From positions 1-43,420 of the IMG/VR virus record IMGVR_UViG_3300046747_000383: a DNA stretch of 43,420 nucleotides. One strand, given 5' to 3'. The notes beneath the pieces were generated by a model. The model worked only from the letters and a program-made list of their open reading frames with translations, was not told the origin of the DNA and ran no database searches. The DNA comes from a virus. Positions 8,541 to 17,600 of this stretch are shown here, in pieces (positions within the stretch are counted from its first letter, which is position 1; every line of letters begins with the position of its first letter). The translations under genes were made by a program, and so were the position numbers.

Positions 8541-9188
8541 ATGGTTGACAATACACATATTTATGTTCTGGTGGACCCGTTCACCAAGGCCGTAAGGTAT
8601 GTTGGCAAATCTGACAATCCCCGAAAGAGATTTTCTGGGCACTTACTCGACAAGACTAAGTGCCACAGGAAGAATTGGATTATTCAGTTGCGGAATTTGG
8701 GGATTGTTCCGGTGTTGAAGATTATTGATACTGTCCCCACAGCAGACTGGCAGTTTTATGAAAAGATTTACATCCAGCATTTCAAAAATTTAGGGTGTGA
8801 ATTAGTGAACTCTACGGAAGGGGGAGACGGTTGTTCCAACCCTTCCGAAGAAACTCTTTGTAAGATGAGGGAAGCTATGACGGGCAGGAAACATTCCCCG
8901 GAAACTATCGCAAAAAGAATAGCTTCCATGCTCGGACAAAAAAGGTCTTTAGAGACTCGATTGAAAATGAGTATAGCTGCCCAAGGGAAAAAATTTTCCG
9001 CTGAACACCGAGAAGCGCTACGTAAGTTCAGGCTCGGAAAGAAAACGTCAGAAGAAACTAAATTAAAACAGTCATTGAGTAGCCGTAGATTGAGCGGAAA
9101 AAATCATCCGATGTTTGGAAAACATCATTCTGCCGAAACTAGGGCTAAGATGACAGCTTCACAAATTAGGAGAAATGTAAAATGCTAG
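8541..9188 (+). CDS. GIY-YIG homing endonuclease with NUMOD3 repeats
   Basis: A 215-residue protein with an N-terminal GIY-YIG nuclease: IYVLVDP replaces GIY, followed by RYVGKSDNPRKRFSGHL with the catalytic Arg, FYEKIYIQHF with the catalytic Glu, and LVNSTEGGDG. After residue ~92 there are repeated NUMOD3-type DNA-binding motifs (EETLCKMREAMTGRKHSPET, RLKMSIAAQGKKFSAEHRE, HPMFGKHHSAETRAKM). This is the architecture of free-standing phage homing endonucleases of the Seg/I-TevI class. It sits between two tail genes with no intron sign. Its C-terminal codons ATT AGG AGA contain the Shine-Dalgarno of the next gene, and it overlaps that start by 7 nt. Confidence 0.9.
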   Translation: MVDNTHIYVLVDPFTKAVRYVGKSDNPRKRFSGHLLDKTKCHRKNWIIQLRNLGIVPVLKIIDTVPTADWQFYEKIYIQHFKNLGCELVNSTEGGDGCSNPSEETLCKMREAMTGRKHSPETIAKRIASMLGQKRSLETRLKMSIAAQGKKFSAEHREALRKFRLGKKTSEETKLKQSLSSRRLSGKNHPMFGKHHSAETRAKMTASQIRRNVKC

Positions 9189-10216
9189 TTAGCACAAATT
9201 TGCTCATCCAGATGGGGAAAATCCCCGCGACATTTATTGGCAAGCCGCAAGACTTCGCCGACGAGATGGTGCGCCGGATGCGAATCCTGAGCCCTAGCGG
9301 GACCAACTTCATTTTTATTGGCGACACCGAGCCCACGAGCAACGTGGGGCCGTGGCTCAAAGGAGGAACGCAGTGGTACGTCTGGGATGACAACATTAAG
9401 CGTTACGTGCCCCTCGATATTAGCGCAAGTGAGACAAAATGGTTTCATGTTGGACTGAGTATCCCGACTACTAGTACGCCCCCGGTATGGTTGCGCACAA
9501 CGAAGGACCAGAGTGAATCCGACCCGAGTATCGGCGACCCGATTGGCTGGCTAATTTTCGACGGGACAAATTGGGTGCCTTTTAACAGTATTGTCCAAAG
9601 TGGTCCAACTACGGCGCGACCTACCGCCCCCGTTGACCTGCAACAGTTTTATGACAGCACTATTTCGTGCCTAATTTGGTGGGAGCGCGGCGCGTGGCGG
9701 ACTGTTAGTGGCGTGCCGGGCGACATTAAGGTTGTTGGTATCGCGTTCCTCAGTGACGCACTCGCAATTAACCCCGGGTGGGAATTATTCGGCGCTAGCA
9801 ATCAGGCATTTCGTGGGCGTTATGTTTCTCAGGCGACCAAAGACTTGAATGGCACGGACTTGACAACTAGCCCTAACGTAGCGCACCGACAATCTTTTGA
9901 GACATTCGGAGAGACTGATTTCGTGGCGATTAACGATTCAGGTTTTGACTCGTCCACGGCATCTCCCGCGATTACGGTGACTCAAGCCCTTACGGTAGTG
10001 ACGGCCAGCGCGGCGGTATTCAATACGACCATGGTTGGCCAAGTGTTACAATTTGCCGATGGTAGCCCGCAGGTGACAATCACTGCATACACCAGCCCGA
10101 CCAAGGTAACAGTGAACCTTAGCCAAACTGTGACTCCGGCCACTACATTTGTGATTCCGGGCAGTTTGGTCCCATACCCACCTAGTATTGCTCTTTGGCA
10201 CCTCATTAAGACCTAA
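9182..10216 (+). CDS. Putative tail fibre or receptor-binding protein
   Basis: A 344-residue protein starting at ATG 9182 with an AGGAGA ribosome binding site 8 nt upstream. The N-terminal half carries repeats of a short beta motif seen in phage fibre and appendage proteins: FIGDTEPTSNVGPWLKGGTQ then YVWDDNIKRYVPLDIS, later GWLIFDGTNWVPFN and CLIWWERGAWRT. The C-terminus from ~215 has a Ser/Thr/Val-rich beta domain. It follows the GIY-YIG gene, a usual landing place beside conserved virion genes. After its TAA at 10216 comes a 20-bp gap with the ACACTATTTAT element, so it probably ends a transcription unit. Family membership is inferred from repeat style and location. Confidence 0.6.
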   Translation: MLVSTNLLIQMGKIPATFIGKPQDFADEMVRRMRILSPSGTNFIFIGDTEPTSNVGPWLKGGTQWYVWDDNIKRYVPLDISASETKWFHVGLSIPTTSTPPVWLRTTKDQSESDPSIGDPIGWLIFDGTNWVPFNSIVQSGPTTARPTAPVDLQQFYDSTISCLIWWERGAWRTVSGVPGDIKVVGIAFLSDALAINPGWELFGASNQAFRGRYVSQATKDLNGTDLTTSPNVAHRQSFETFGETDFVAINDSGFDSSTASPAITVTQALTVVTASAAVFNTTMVGQVLQFADGSPQVTITAYTSPTKVTVNLSQTVTPATTFVIPGSLVPYPPSIALWHLIKT

Positions 10217-10220
10217 AGTC

Positions 10221-10235
10221 CACACTATTTATAGG
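10221..10235 (+). promoter_or_regulatory. Junction element CACACTATTTATAGG before start at 10237
   Basis: CACACTATTTATAGG occupies most of the 20-bp gap after the stop of the fibre gene and ends one base before ATG 10237. TATTTA at 10226-10231 lies 5 nt from the start codon. There is no Shine-Dalgarno, so a -10-like box producing a leaderless transcript is the simplest reading. It is nearly identical to the element at 14670-14684. Confidence 0.55.
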
Positions 10236-10236
10236 C

Positions 10237-10677
10237 ATGTCAACACCGCACGAATTAACCGCCCCGCAGTTTACCGAGAGATTACTGCCGATTTTCCTGA
10301 GCGTGGCGGAGCGCCTCAACGCTACGGGCAAATACCCTGTGCAACCCAATCCGGCCCACTTTTTTCCGCAGTGGCGGCGGCTTATGGAACTCGGGGTAGC
10401 GCGCACATGGGAGATTCCGGGTGCCGTGCTTGGTGCTCTTTTCGTTCCAAACCTTTTTACGGGTGAAGCCGAGGCATTAGTATGTTTTTGGTTTGCATTG
10501 CCGAATACCCGAGGGACCCTTGAACTCATGGATTTCGCGGAACACGCTGCGCGCGATGCTGGGTGCGTGCGTCTCAAATCTGCGGCTTTCGGTGTGCTAC
10601 GCGGCGATGCAATGGAACGTCTATACCAATCACTTGACTTTGTTCCGGTTGAGACAGGATTTTCTAAAACTTTATGA
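10237..10677 (+). CDS. GNAT-fold protein, gp13-like internal virion protein
   Basis: A 146-residue protein with an acetyltransferase-type arrangement: a helical N-terminus (FTERLLPIFLSVAERLNATG), a central beta segment (GAVLGALFVPN... EALVCFWFALP), a helix (LELMDFAEHAARDAGCVRL) and a GNAT-like C-terminal signature, MERLYQSLDFVPVETGFSK. GNAT-like small proteins precede the gp14-gp15-gp16 ejection proteins in many T7-like phages, where gp13 is needed for internal core assembly. Size and order match here. Whether acetyl-CoA is still bound is uncertain, because the canonical R/Q-x-x-G-x-G/A loop is not obvious. The stop overlaps the next ATG as ATGA. Confidence 0.6.
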   Translation: MSTPHELTAPQFTERLLPIFLSVAERLNATGKYPVQPNPAHFFPQWRRLMELGVARTWEIPGAVLGALFVPNLFTGEAEALVCFWFALPNTRGTLELMDFAEHAARDAGCVRLKSAAFGVLRGDAMERLYQSLDFVPVETGFSKTL

Positions 10678-11663
10678 GTGACGTATTTGGGGCCGTTGGA
10701 CAGGTAGCCAGTAGCGCGATTCAAGCGGACGCTATTAAGACTGCCACAAAAATGCAGATTGATGCCCTGCAAAAGCAAAAAGATTTTGTATTTAACCAAC
10801 TCGACCCGAATGTAATTGGACCGCAGGCAACCATTGCGGATATTCAACGCACTCAAAATCGGCTAGCGCTTCAAGGTCAGGTGGACCCTGCATTGCTCAG
10901 CACCCGCTATGCAGCCGAAAACCAACAAGCCGTGCAGCTAGGACAACTCGGGGCAGGAAGTCCCGAGGACATTGTAGCACGCCAAGCGGCGGGAGAAGCC
11001 ATAGCCGGTGTGCCCGGAGTTCAGGACGCGAAAAAGCAACTTGTTGACCAAGCGCTGCATGAACTGAGTCAAGGAGCCACACTGCCCCCGGACATTCAGG
11101 CCGAGATTATGAAAGCCGGTTTGGAAAGGACGGGACAGACTCAAGGTGCCGCAGGGCCACAAGGATTCGGTCAGACAATCTTGCGTCAACTTATTGGTCA
11201 AGCTGGCCTCAATTTGCAAACGCAACGCCAACAAAAGGCACAGCAACTCACCACCACGGCGCAACAGTTAGAGCAAAGCCGCCAGAGCATTTTGGGCAGC
11301 CTTTTTCCGAACCTGAGCAGCGTGCAATTGAATACTCTTGGGGGTACTCAAAACGCATTGAAGCTCAGTGACGCTTTAGTGCCCGACGCTGGCCTCAGTG
11401 GCTCCAATATCGCTAACATTTGGATGGCGCGAGTCGGTGCAACGAACCAACTTGCCCAAAGTGCCGCTAATGCTGCGGCAGCAGGAGGAGTTGCTCAGGC
11501 TCAAGCATGGGCACCGGTCGGTCCTGCCGTGGGTAGCACACTTGGTCAAGTCGCCCCTAGTTCATGGACTACCCGCAATTTGTGGAATAGTGCGGTAGGT
11601 AGCGGGGGCGGAGGCGGCTCTAACGCTGGCGGCGACGCAGATGCCGTGGCGGCCCTTTTATAA
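10674..11663 (+). CDS. Internal virion/ejection protein, gp14-like
   Basis: A 329-residue protein rich in Gln, Ala and Gly and predicted mainly helical (IDALQKQKDFVFNQLDP, QTQRQQKAQQLTTTAQQLEQ, ATNQLAQSAANAAAAGGVAQ). The opening MSDVFGAVGQVASSAIQADA resembles the hydrophobic, helix-forming N-terminus of podoviral internal core proteins. The C-terminus is Gly/Ser-rich. It lies between the gp13-like protein and further internal proteins, matching gp14 of T7, which forms a channel in the outer membrane during ejection. No enzymatic motif is seen. Assignment rests on composition and order. Confidence 0.6.
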   Translation: MSDVFGAVGQVASSAIQADAIKTATKMQIDALQKQKDFVFNQLDPNVIGPQATIADIQRTQNRLALQGQVDPALLSTRYAAENQQAVQLGQLGAGSPEDIVARQAAGEAIAGVPGVQDAKKQLVDQALHELSQGATLPPDIQAEIMKAGLERTGQTQGAAGPQGFGQTILRQLIGQAGLNLQTQRQQKAQQLTTTAQQLEQSRQSILGSLFPNLSSVQLNTLGGTQNALKLSDALVPDAGLSGSNIANIWMARVGATNQLAQSAANAAAAGGVAQAQAWAPVGPAVGSTLGQVAPSSWTTRNLWNSAVGSGGGGGSNAGGDADAVAALL

Positions 11664-11665
11664 AT

Positions 11666-12310
11666 ATGAGTGCTAATTACGGAGCAAATTCAGCCATGGC
11701 CCCGGGAGCAGCCGGAGGAGTGTCCTTCGGACCGTGGACCGGCGCGCACTTAGCTCCGAACGCAGATTTGCACAACGCTAGTATCGGAGTAACTCCCGGA
11801 GCGCTTCGGGACCCAGCGCTTGCGTCTAGGACTACAGGAGTTATTCCAAATGGACCACTAGGAGCACAGACATCAATATCGAACAATAGCTCGCTACCCC
11901 CTTCTATTCAGCAGGCAATGCAAAATTTGAGCCCCGCGAATTTACAGTTGCAGTCTTTGTTGTCTCGAATTTTAGGTGGATTTCAGCCACAACAGCAGCA
12001 ACCGGCTGGCGGTGGGGCCAATATGACCCCGTGGGAGTTCAAAGCCCGGGACCAAAAAGCGCAACTAGACTATATCACACGCGATGCGCAGCAAAAGCAA
12101 GTAGCGCAACAGAATTATGACGCAACTCAGGCGTGGAATGACAGGTTCAATAACGCTAAGGTCCAGAGCGTTGACCCATTCAATCCGTCGTATTACCAGA
12201 AGCAACTTTATAATCAACCGAGGCCCACGCCGGTGCCTTCACTATATTCTAGCCCCGTGGGCATGCAACCTGTCGGCTCAAACGCAAACATCGCATTACC
12301 ACAATATTAA
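11666..12310 (+). CDS. Gln/Asn/Pro-rich putative internal virion protein
   Basis: A 214-residue low-complexity protein starting 2 nt after the previous stop. The N-terminal ~90 residues are Gly/Ala/Ser/Asn-rich. The centre is LQSLLSRILGGFQPQQQQPAGGG, followed by a charged helical segment (TPWEFKARDQKAQLDYITRD) and a Pro/Tyr-rich end. No family is recognised. The location among ejection proteins and the absence of a signal peptide suggest a capsid-interior protein. The insertion of an HNH gene directly after it indicates that the gene boundary is a homing site. Confidence 0.6.
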   Translation: MSANYGANSAMAPGAAGGVSFGPWTGAHLAPNADLHNASIGVTPGALRDPALASRTTGVIPNGPLGAQTSISNNSSLPPSIQQAMQNLSPANLQLQSLLSRILGGFQPQQQQPAGGGANMTPWEFKARDQKAQLDYITRDAQQKQVAQQNYDATQAWNDRFNNAKVQSVDPFNPSYYQKQLYNQPRPTPVPSLYSSPVGMQPVGSNANIALPQY

Positions 12311-12311
12311 G

Positions 12312-12872
12312 ATGAATTTTTTGGTATTATCTCTAATTACAATACTTGCTGACATGGAAAGGAAGCGCAAAGAAAAACTTAACGCATACGCTCGGGACTA
12401 TAGTAAAAGTCCGAAAGGGAAAGAAGTTAGGAAAAAATATAAATCTAGTCTAAAGGGTTTGCAAAACCGACGGCAGTACGAAAAAACTTCTAACCCGGTT
12501 TTCTGGGAAAAAAGAAAACGGGCGTGGAGAAAGAAATATCGAACCAATTTAGCATTTAAAATTCTGGAAAACCACCGTAGCCGAATTAGGAGTGCGCTGA
12601 GTGGCAAGGCTAAAAAATCAGAATCTTCTCTGAATTTGCTGGGGTGTTCGATTGAAGATTTTCGCAAGCATTTAGAAAAGCAATTCAAACCGGGCATGTC
12701 GTGGGAAAACCGAGGCAAAGGAAAAGGAAAATGGAATGTTGACCATATCCGCCCTTGTGCGTCTTTTAATATGCTGGACCCGGAACAACAAAAACAATGT
12801 TTTCACTTTTCAAACCAACAACCATTGTGGGATAGTGAGAATCTAAAGAAAAGTTCCTTATGGCTGGGATAG
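12312..12872 (+). CDS. HNH homing endonuclease
   Basis: The frame runs from ATG 12312 (MNFLVLSLITIL...) to TAG 12872; an internal ATG at 12354 (MERKRKEKLNAYARDYSK) is an equally good start and gives a more typical N-terminus. The protein is basic and helical, then carries an HNH core, NVDHIRPCASFNMLDPEQQ, with the D-H pair, followed by CFHFSNQQPLWDSENLKKSS, where the Asn is the N of H-N-H. A LGCSIEDFRKHLEKQF segment precedes it. This type is common as free-standing homing endonucleases in phages. It overlaps the downstream virion gene by 13 nt, so it is inserted precisely at a gene junction. A deleted relative lies at 3292-3460. Confidence 0.85.
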   Translation: MNFLVLSLITILADMERKRKEKLNAYARDYSKSPKGKEVRKKYKSSLKGLQNRRQYEKTSNPVFWEKRKRAWRKKYRTNLAFKILENHRSRIRSALSGKAKKSESSLNLLGCSIEDFRKHLEKQFKPGMSWENRGKGKGKWNVDHIRPCASFNMLDPEQQKQCFHFSNQQPLWDSENLKKSSLWLG

Positions 12873-14332
12873 GCGATAATTCACAAGCACCTGTTAGCAC
12901 GCTCGGTCAACCTCTAGTTACACCCGCGACGCCGTTGGTGCAACCGAGTAGCATTCCTCAAATGGTTCAGGCGATTCGGGAGGGTACACTCACGGCGCAC
13001 GACATACTCGATAGGGTCGGCGAAGTCGGGCAGGCCAAAAAAAAGGCAGAGTTGCAGTCGCTCGGAGAATTTTCGTCCGACCAAGGGATTCAAGCGCGCG
13101 CCGCAGTTCGGCAACAACAAATAGCTCAATCAAATCTAGCGACAACTCAAGCGCAAGTTGCGTCTCCTCTAGTTCCGACCGAAGCACAACTTCGTCAACA
13201 GCAACTCGACGACGCCATTTACGAGCAGCGTTACGGCGAACCCGGGGCCGTGTCGCTATATCGGGAACTCAGTCCGAACCCGATACTCAAGTCCGATGGC
13301 ACCGAGGACAAAGATAGCATGGCGCACGCGGGAGCAAAGTATTTGCAGCGTATGAAGATGCTTCAATGGTCTTTGCCCATGCTTAAGCCCGACCCGGCCC
13401 TAAGTAAGGAAGAGATTCGCAATGGCCGTAGAGTTATGGTAATGCGTAATGCTTTTGGAAATCCAATTCCAGACATACATGACGTGCTTAGCGTGTATGG
13501 TAATGTAGATAGTATGGCACCGGCAAAAAAAGGAAAGGGAGAGGAGACTACCGCGCCTGTTATTTCTCCCTCCGTTCAACCTGCAACACGACCAGTAGTG
13601 GAACCGAGCATTCCGTCAATCGGCCAACCTACGCCGGAAATTGATTTAGGACCTGACCCCGGAGAATTTCAGAGGGCAAAAGATTTGCGGACTGAGATGG
13701 AGGGACGGCAACACCTTAAACTTTTTGATGAAGCGAAAGCTAGTAATGAACAGGTATTGGGTGCAGAACAATACCTCCAAAAATTGACTCCCGGAAAGCC
13801 CATAGGTTCCCCGGAGAATGATGCGGCTCAGCGAACATCTGACAAAACGCTGTTAGTTTTTGATGACAAGCTCGTTAGGGCGTATTACAAACTCTTACAC
13901 CCTCAAACTCGTGTTACAGAGGCGGACTTGGAGGAAAAAATTCAAGGGGGATTTAATTCCATTGACGTTCCGAGCAAAGAAATTCGGGACCGTATAAACA
14001 AGTTTACTAAAACGGGAGTGCTTGACCCCGGCGCGAGACGCAGCCTTATCGGAGAAGCAAAAAAAGCTTTTGCGGAAGACCGGGCGGCGGTGGTGGATAC
14101 CATAAACAGTTACAAAGACCAAGAGCAGAATGTTTGGAAGTTGCCCCCGGGCACGGTGGTAGGCAAAGAATACCAAGACATACTGAAATCTGCCCAAGAA
14201 TATAAGAGTGGACAAGAATCAGCTACTCCGGCTACACCCGCCACAGGGGCATCCCCCCAGATACGGACAGTTCCCGGCAAGGGGCAAATGATTAGTGCTG
14301 ACGGGGGGAAGACGTGGAATTGGTTGAAATAA
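12860..14332 (+). CDS. Putative internal virion protein (490 aa)
   Basis: The protein begins MAGIGDNSQAPVSTLGQP at ATG 12860, inside the HNH gene's last codons. Residues ~35-120 are helical and Gln-rich (AKKKAELQSLGEF, ARAAVRQQQIAQSNLATTQA). A charged central part, a Pro-rich linker near 220-265 and another helical region follow. The end, GKGQMISADGGKTWNWLK, has a sialidase BNR-like S-x-D-x-G-x-x-W echo (SADGGKTW), seen once only. Its position between gp14-like and giant gp16-like genes fits a gp15-type core protein, though no homology signature is visible. Its 3' end is overlapped on the opposite strand by the membrane protein gene at 14292-14672. Confidence 0.6.
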   Translation: MAGIGDNSQAPVSTLGQPLVTPATPLVQPSSIPQMVQAIREGTLTAHDILDRVGEVGQAKKKAELQSLGEFSSDQGIQARAAVRQQQIAQSNLATTQAQVASPLVPTEAQLRQQQLDDAIYEQRYGEPGAVSLYRELSPNPILKSDGTEDKDSMAHAGAKYLQRMKMLQWSLPMLKPDPALSKEEIRNGRRVMVMRNAFGNPIPDIHDVLSVYGNVDSMAPAKKGKGEETTAPVISPSVQPATRPVVEPSIPSIGQPTPEIDLGPDPGEFQRAKDLRTEMEGRQHLKLFDEAKASNEQVLGAEQYLQKLTPGKPIGSPENDAAQRTSDKTLLVFDDKLVRAYYKLLHPQTRVTEADLEEKIQGGFNSIDVPSKEIRDRINKFTKTGVLDPGARRSLIGEAKKAFAEDRAAVVDTINSYKDQEQNVWKLPPGTVVGKEYQDILKSAQEYKSGQESATPATPATGASPQIRTVPGKGQMISADGGKTWNWLK

Positions 14333-14672
14333 TGTCTTTGTGTATATCTCTCGCCAGCCCCATAATTGCGTGGCGAATGAGCCACACGACAAATATCATG
14401 GAAATGACTGGCCACGCCCAAAAAGCAATCGCCACAATGAATCCCACAATATTTTCGAGGGGCAACCAGTGCCAAAGAGCGTTTAAACATTGCCAACCCA
14501 ATACGCACCCAATGAAAACAGGACATAAATACCACAAGGACGCGATGGCAATTGCTACTGATTTTTGCGTCCCCGAAAGGGTGGTTTGTGGCGGTGGGGT
14601 GGGAGTTCGGGGCTGGATTTGCATTACCCCGATTGGCCATTCACTTTTGTAATTCATACCAGAACATAGCAC
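14292..14672 (-). CDS. Two-helix membrane protein, holin candidate
   Basis: A 126-residue minus-strand protein, isolated in a block of plus-strand genes. It has a Pro/Thr-rich N-terminus, then two strong hydrophobic, Trp-rich segments: SVAIAIASLWYLCPVFIGCV near 38-57 and IVGFIVAIAFWAWPVISMIF near 75-94, followed by VVWLI. The C-terminus is polar. The opposite-strand frames lack such organisation, so this is the coding strand. Small two-helix proteins in phages are often holins or antiholins, but no lysis enzyme is adjacent, so the role is inferred. The start is taken as GTG 14672, directly after TATAAATAGT; ATG 14657 and ATG 14624 are alternatives. The 3' end overlaps the 490-residue gene by 41 bp antisense. 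Confidence 0.6.
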   Translation of the reverse strand: MLCSGMNYKSEWPIGVMQIQPRTPTPPPQTTLSGTQKSVAIAIASLWYLCPVFIGCVLGWQCLNALWHWLPLENIVGFIVAIAFWAWPVISMIFVVWLIRHAIMGLARDIHKDIISTNSTSSPRQH

Positions 14673-14684
14673 ACTATTTATAGT
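14670..14684. promoter_or_regulatory. Bidirectional dyad element between divergent starts
   Basis: Plus strand reads CACACTATTTATAGT then ATG 14685; minus strand reads ACTATAAATAGT then GTG 14672. The 12 bp between the two start codons (14673-14684) are the inverted repeat ACTAT-TT-ATAGT. TATTTA lies 4 nt before the plus ATG, and TATAAA lies 4 nt before the minus GTG. Neither gene has a Shine-Dalgarno. A bidirectional -10-type promoter with leaderless transcripts on both sides is the most economical reading. Confidence 0.55.
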
Positions 14685-17600
14685 ATGCCAGAGAATTTTA
14701 ACTTTTTACCGGGTGAGACCCAATCTCCCGGAACGCAGTTGCTCGGGGAAGTGGCACGAGATAAGCTTACGGCGGCTGGCGTAGATTTACGTCCCCCGCC
14801 AACACCGGAAGACATTGCGGCCTCTACCCCTAGTTATGCGGATACTCCTCCGAGTGCTGAGGATATTGCGGCATCTACACCAGTCACAGATTTCCGGGAT
14901 ACACCGCCCAGCCCAGAGGAGGTAAAAGCTTCTGAGAAGTTTTTCTCTGCGGACGATGTGAAGCGCACTGCTGTTTCGGAACTGATGCGGGACAAAGAAT
15001 TTTCGCCAGTGGCTTTTGCTATCCAAAATCCAGATGCACTAGCTGACCCGAAAGTAATGGACAACTTACGGGAAGTTGTCCGCTACCATAAAATTCAGGG
15101 TGTAACTGGTGCCGATGTAGTGGAAGGGCTTACACAAATTCCACACGCGATTGGCTGGCTAGCTAAAGCGGCCCTAGCGCGGGCGGAAAATTTTTGGGAT
15201 ATGACGCCGGGTCCGGGGCCAAGGACTGACACAAGTAAAAAAGCTCAGGGCGAAACTGCCGCCGCTATGGAGTCCGCCGCTTTTGGTGTGGGAACTATGG
15301 CCCGAGGTGCGGCGCAAAAATGGCTTCACGCCAATCCCATTGGGCGACTCACTGGGGGCAACGCACAAGCATTATGGGAAAATCTACCTCCGGGAGAAAT
15401 TGATAAAGAATTTTTCCACGACATAGCCACCGCAAAGCAAGCTTCCATTATATCTACAGGTCACGGAGAATTGAGCAAAGCCAGCACAACGGAATTAGAA
15501 AAACAAGGAATTTACCTAGACCCGCAAAAAGTTGAGTTGTTATCTTTAACTGACCCGCTTGCATTTGCGGCTTTTGGCGAAGGCTTCCGAATTATCAATG
15601 CCGCTACAGGAGCGGTGCTGGGTACAGCGGCTACGTTACCATTAGCTCAGGCTGCGGCTCGTGCAATTCGACCGGGCGCTGAAGCACTCAAAAAAGGTGG
15701 TGAAGTAATTTCTCAGGGAACCCGAAACTTTTCAGAAGGCGCTGTTAAACAGTTACTAGGGCAAAGTGCCCGGGCGGGGGGCGCTATAACATCGGCAGCA
15801 GGTAAGGCCGTGGGTCATGCTGGACCAACTGCTGCCGTAGTCGAACTTGCGCAAGGGGAAATGGGCAAAGCAGCGATGGCTCTCGGTGGTTCAATTGCGG
15901 GTCCTCTTCTTAAAAAAGGCGGAGAGGCGTTATCCGCTACAGGTCGAAACATTCTTGCGGGCGGTTCGGAATTGCCCCGACGTATAGTGGACCTTGGTTC
16001 TGCGGGAGCTACGGCGTTGGCAGACATCGGTAAAGGAGCCACGATTGGGACCGGAATAGCTGGCGTCACTTCGGAATCTCCTGAAGAGACTAAAGGACTT
16101 GTTTCTTATGGCGGAGCGTTTGCAGTCGCTCCCGGGGTCAAAGGGGCTTTGAGTAAAGTAGTCTCCGGCGAGATGGTAACGCCTCGCGGAGAGTTCGCAC
16201 CCCGAGTATCGCTCTCTTACGGAGAAAATCCGGCGCTAGATAAAGTAACCGCAGACACACTCAAATCAATGCCAGAAGAAAAGGCGAGTGCAATAAATTT
16301 CGCTCGTGAGCTTGGTCGAAAGTTTGGGGCGCGTATTTATGCATACTCTACACCGGAACAAGGGGCGCAAATAATTGCAGATGCTTATGCTAAATCGGGA
16401 AGACCTATGTCTGCCGACGAAGTTGAACATGCTTCGAGGCAGAATGGATTCACTGTTGACCTGAGAGGACCGGATGGTAAACCTCAACCGGTGATATTCC
16501 TTAATGGGGGTTCTACGGCAGTCGGAGAAGAGATGGGGCATGTCCTCGAAAGAATACTGCCCCCAGAGTTCAATCAAAAAATGGACGCTGCTACGCGCGC
16601 TCAATTTTCAGATGAACAGTGGGACCAAATAGGCAAAGACTATACTCAACATTTGGAAGGCCGGAAACTGACCCCCGAAGAAAATTGGAGGGATGTGTTG
16701 TCAAAAAGGGCTGGGACAAGTTCCCCGGATACCTACATGATGCGCGAAAATAGGGCCGCTAATTTTGACACTCTGTTTCAGAACCGAGGGGCTGAAATCG
16801 GGACGCCTGAAGATTTATATCGCCGCATTGTGGGCGCAATTGGACGCAGCGCCGAGGCCACAGGTGTTCCTTTAGTGGAAGGCAAGGACGCATACGGTAG
16901 GCCGCTATCGCTTCGGTCAATGAAATCTAGTGAAAAAGCTTTATCGGAGGTTGCAGGTCCCGAGACCGTAGAACCTATTTCAAAAACAGCAAAACCAGAT
17001 ATTCTCAACAAAGCAAACGAATGGCTGAATACCAAATCAACAGCAGAACCGGAACAGACTCAGGCCGCGCGCGACATACTTAGCGCTACGCAAGCGGGGA
17101 GAGGTATTCGAGTGCTCTATTGGGACGCTCCAACTAAAGTAGGCACAGGGGGCCAAGTGACTAGCGTGCGACCGGAGCGACGTGCTGAAATTGAAAAGGC
17201 GCGAGGTGACGAGAACAAAGACCGGCAATTGGTAGAAAAAGAATTTTTCCCCTATCGCGTTGACATAACTAGCAAAGGTCCTCAATTCGTGGGCTGGTCC
17301 CCGGATAACCTCGATGCGAATATTGAAAAGTATGCTGAATGGCACGCGCAAATGATTCGTGAAGGTAAAACTACGCCCACTATCCCCTATGACGTTGATG
17401 CGCAGAGTGGTCGATTCACTGCCGCAGGCCGTGCGCAGCTAATGGCCGACGTTAATACCTTTGTCCGAAATCAAATGTCCGGGTTTACCGGCTCTGGCAA
17501 ACCGATTGTAGTGCCACGAGAAACTGCGGAGCGAGGTTTTTTCACCCCGGAGCAAAAGGGGACGCCTGCACCACTTGACCAGAATCGTGCGGACCTAATT

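Noticed and set aside
10206-10856. 216-codon minus-strand frame opposite the GNAT-like gene
   Set aside because: It is the antisense shadow of two plus-strand virion genes and has no recognisable domains.
14314-14652. 112-codon plus-strand frame before the giant gene
   Set aside because: Composition is erratic and it mirrors the Trp-rich transmembrane protein on the minus strand, which is far more protein-like.
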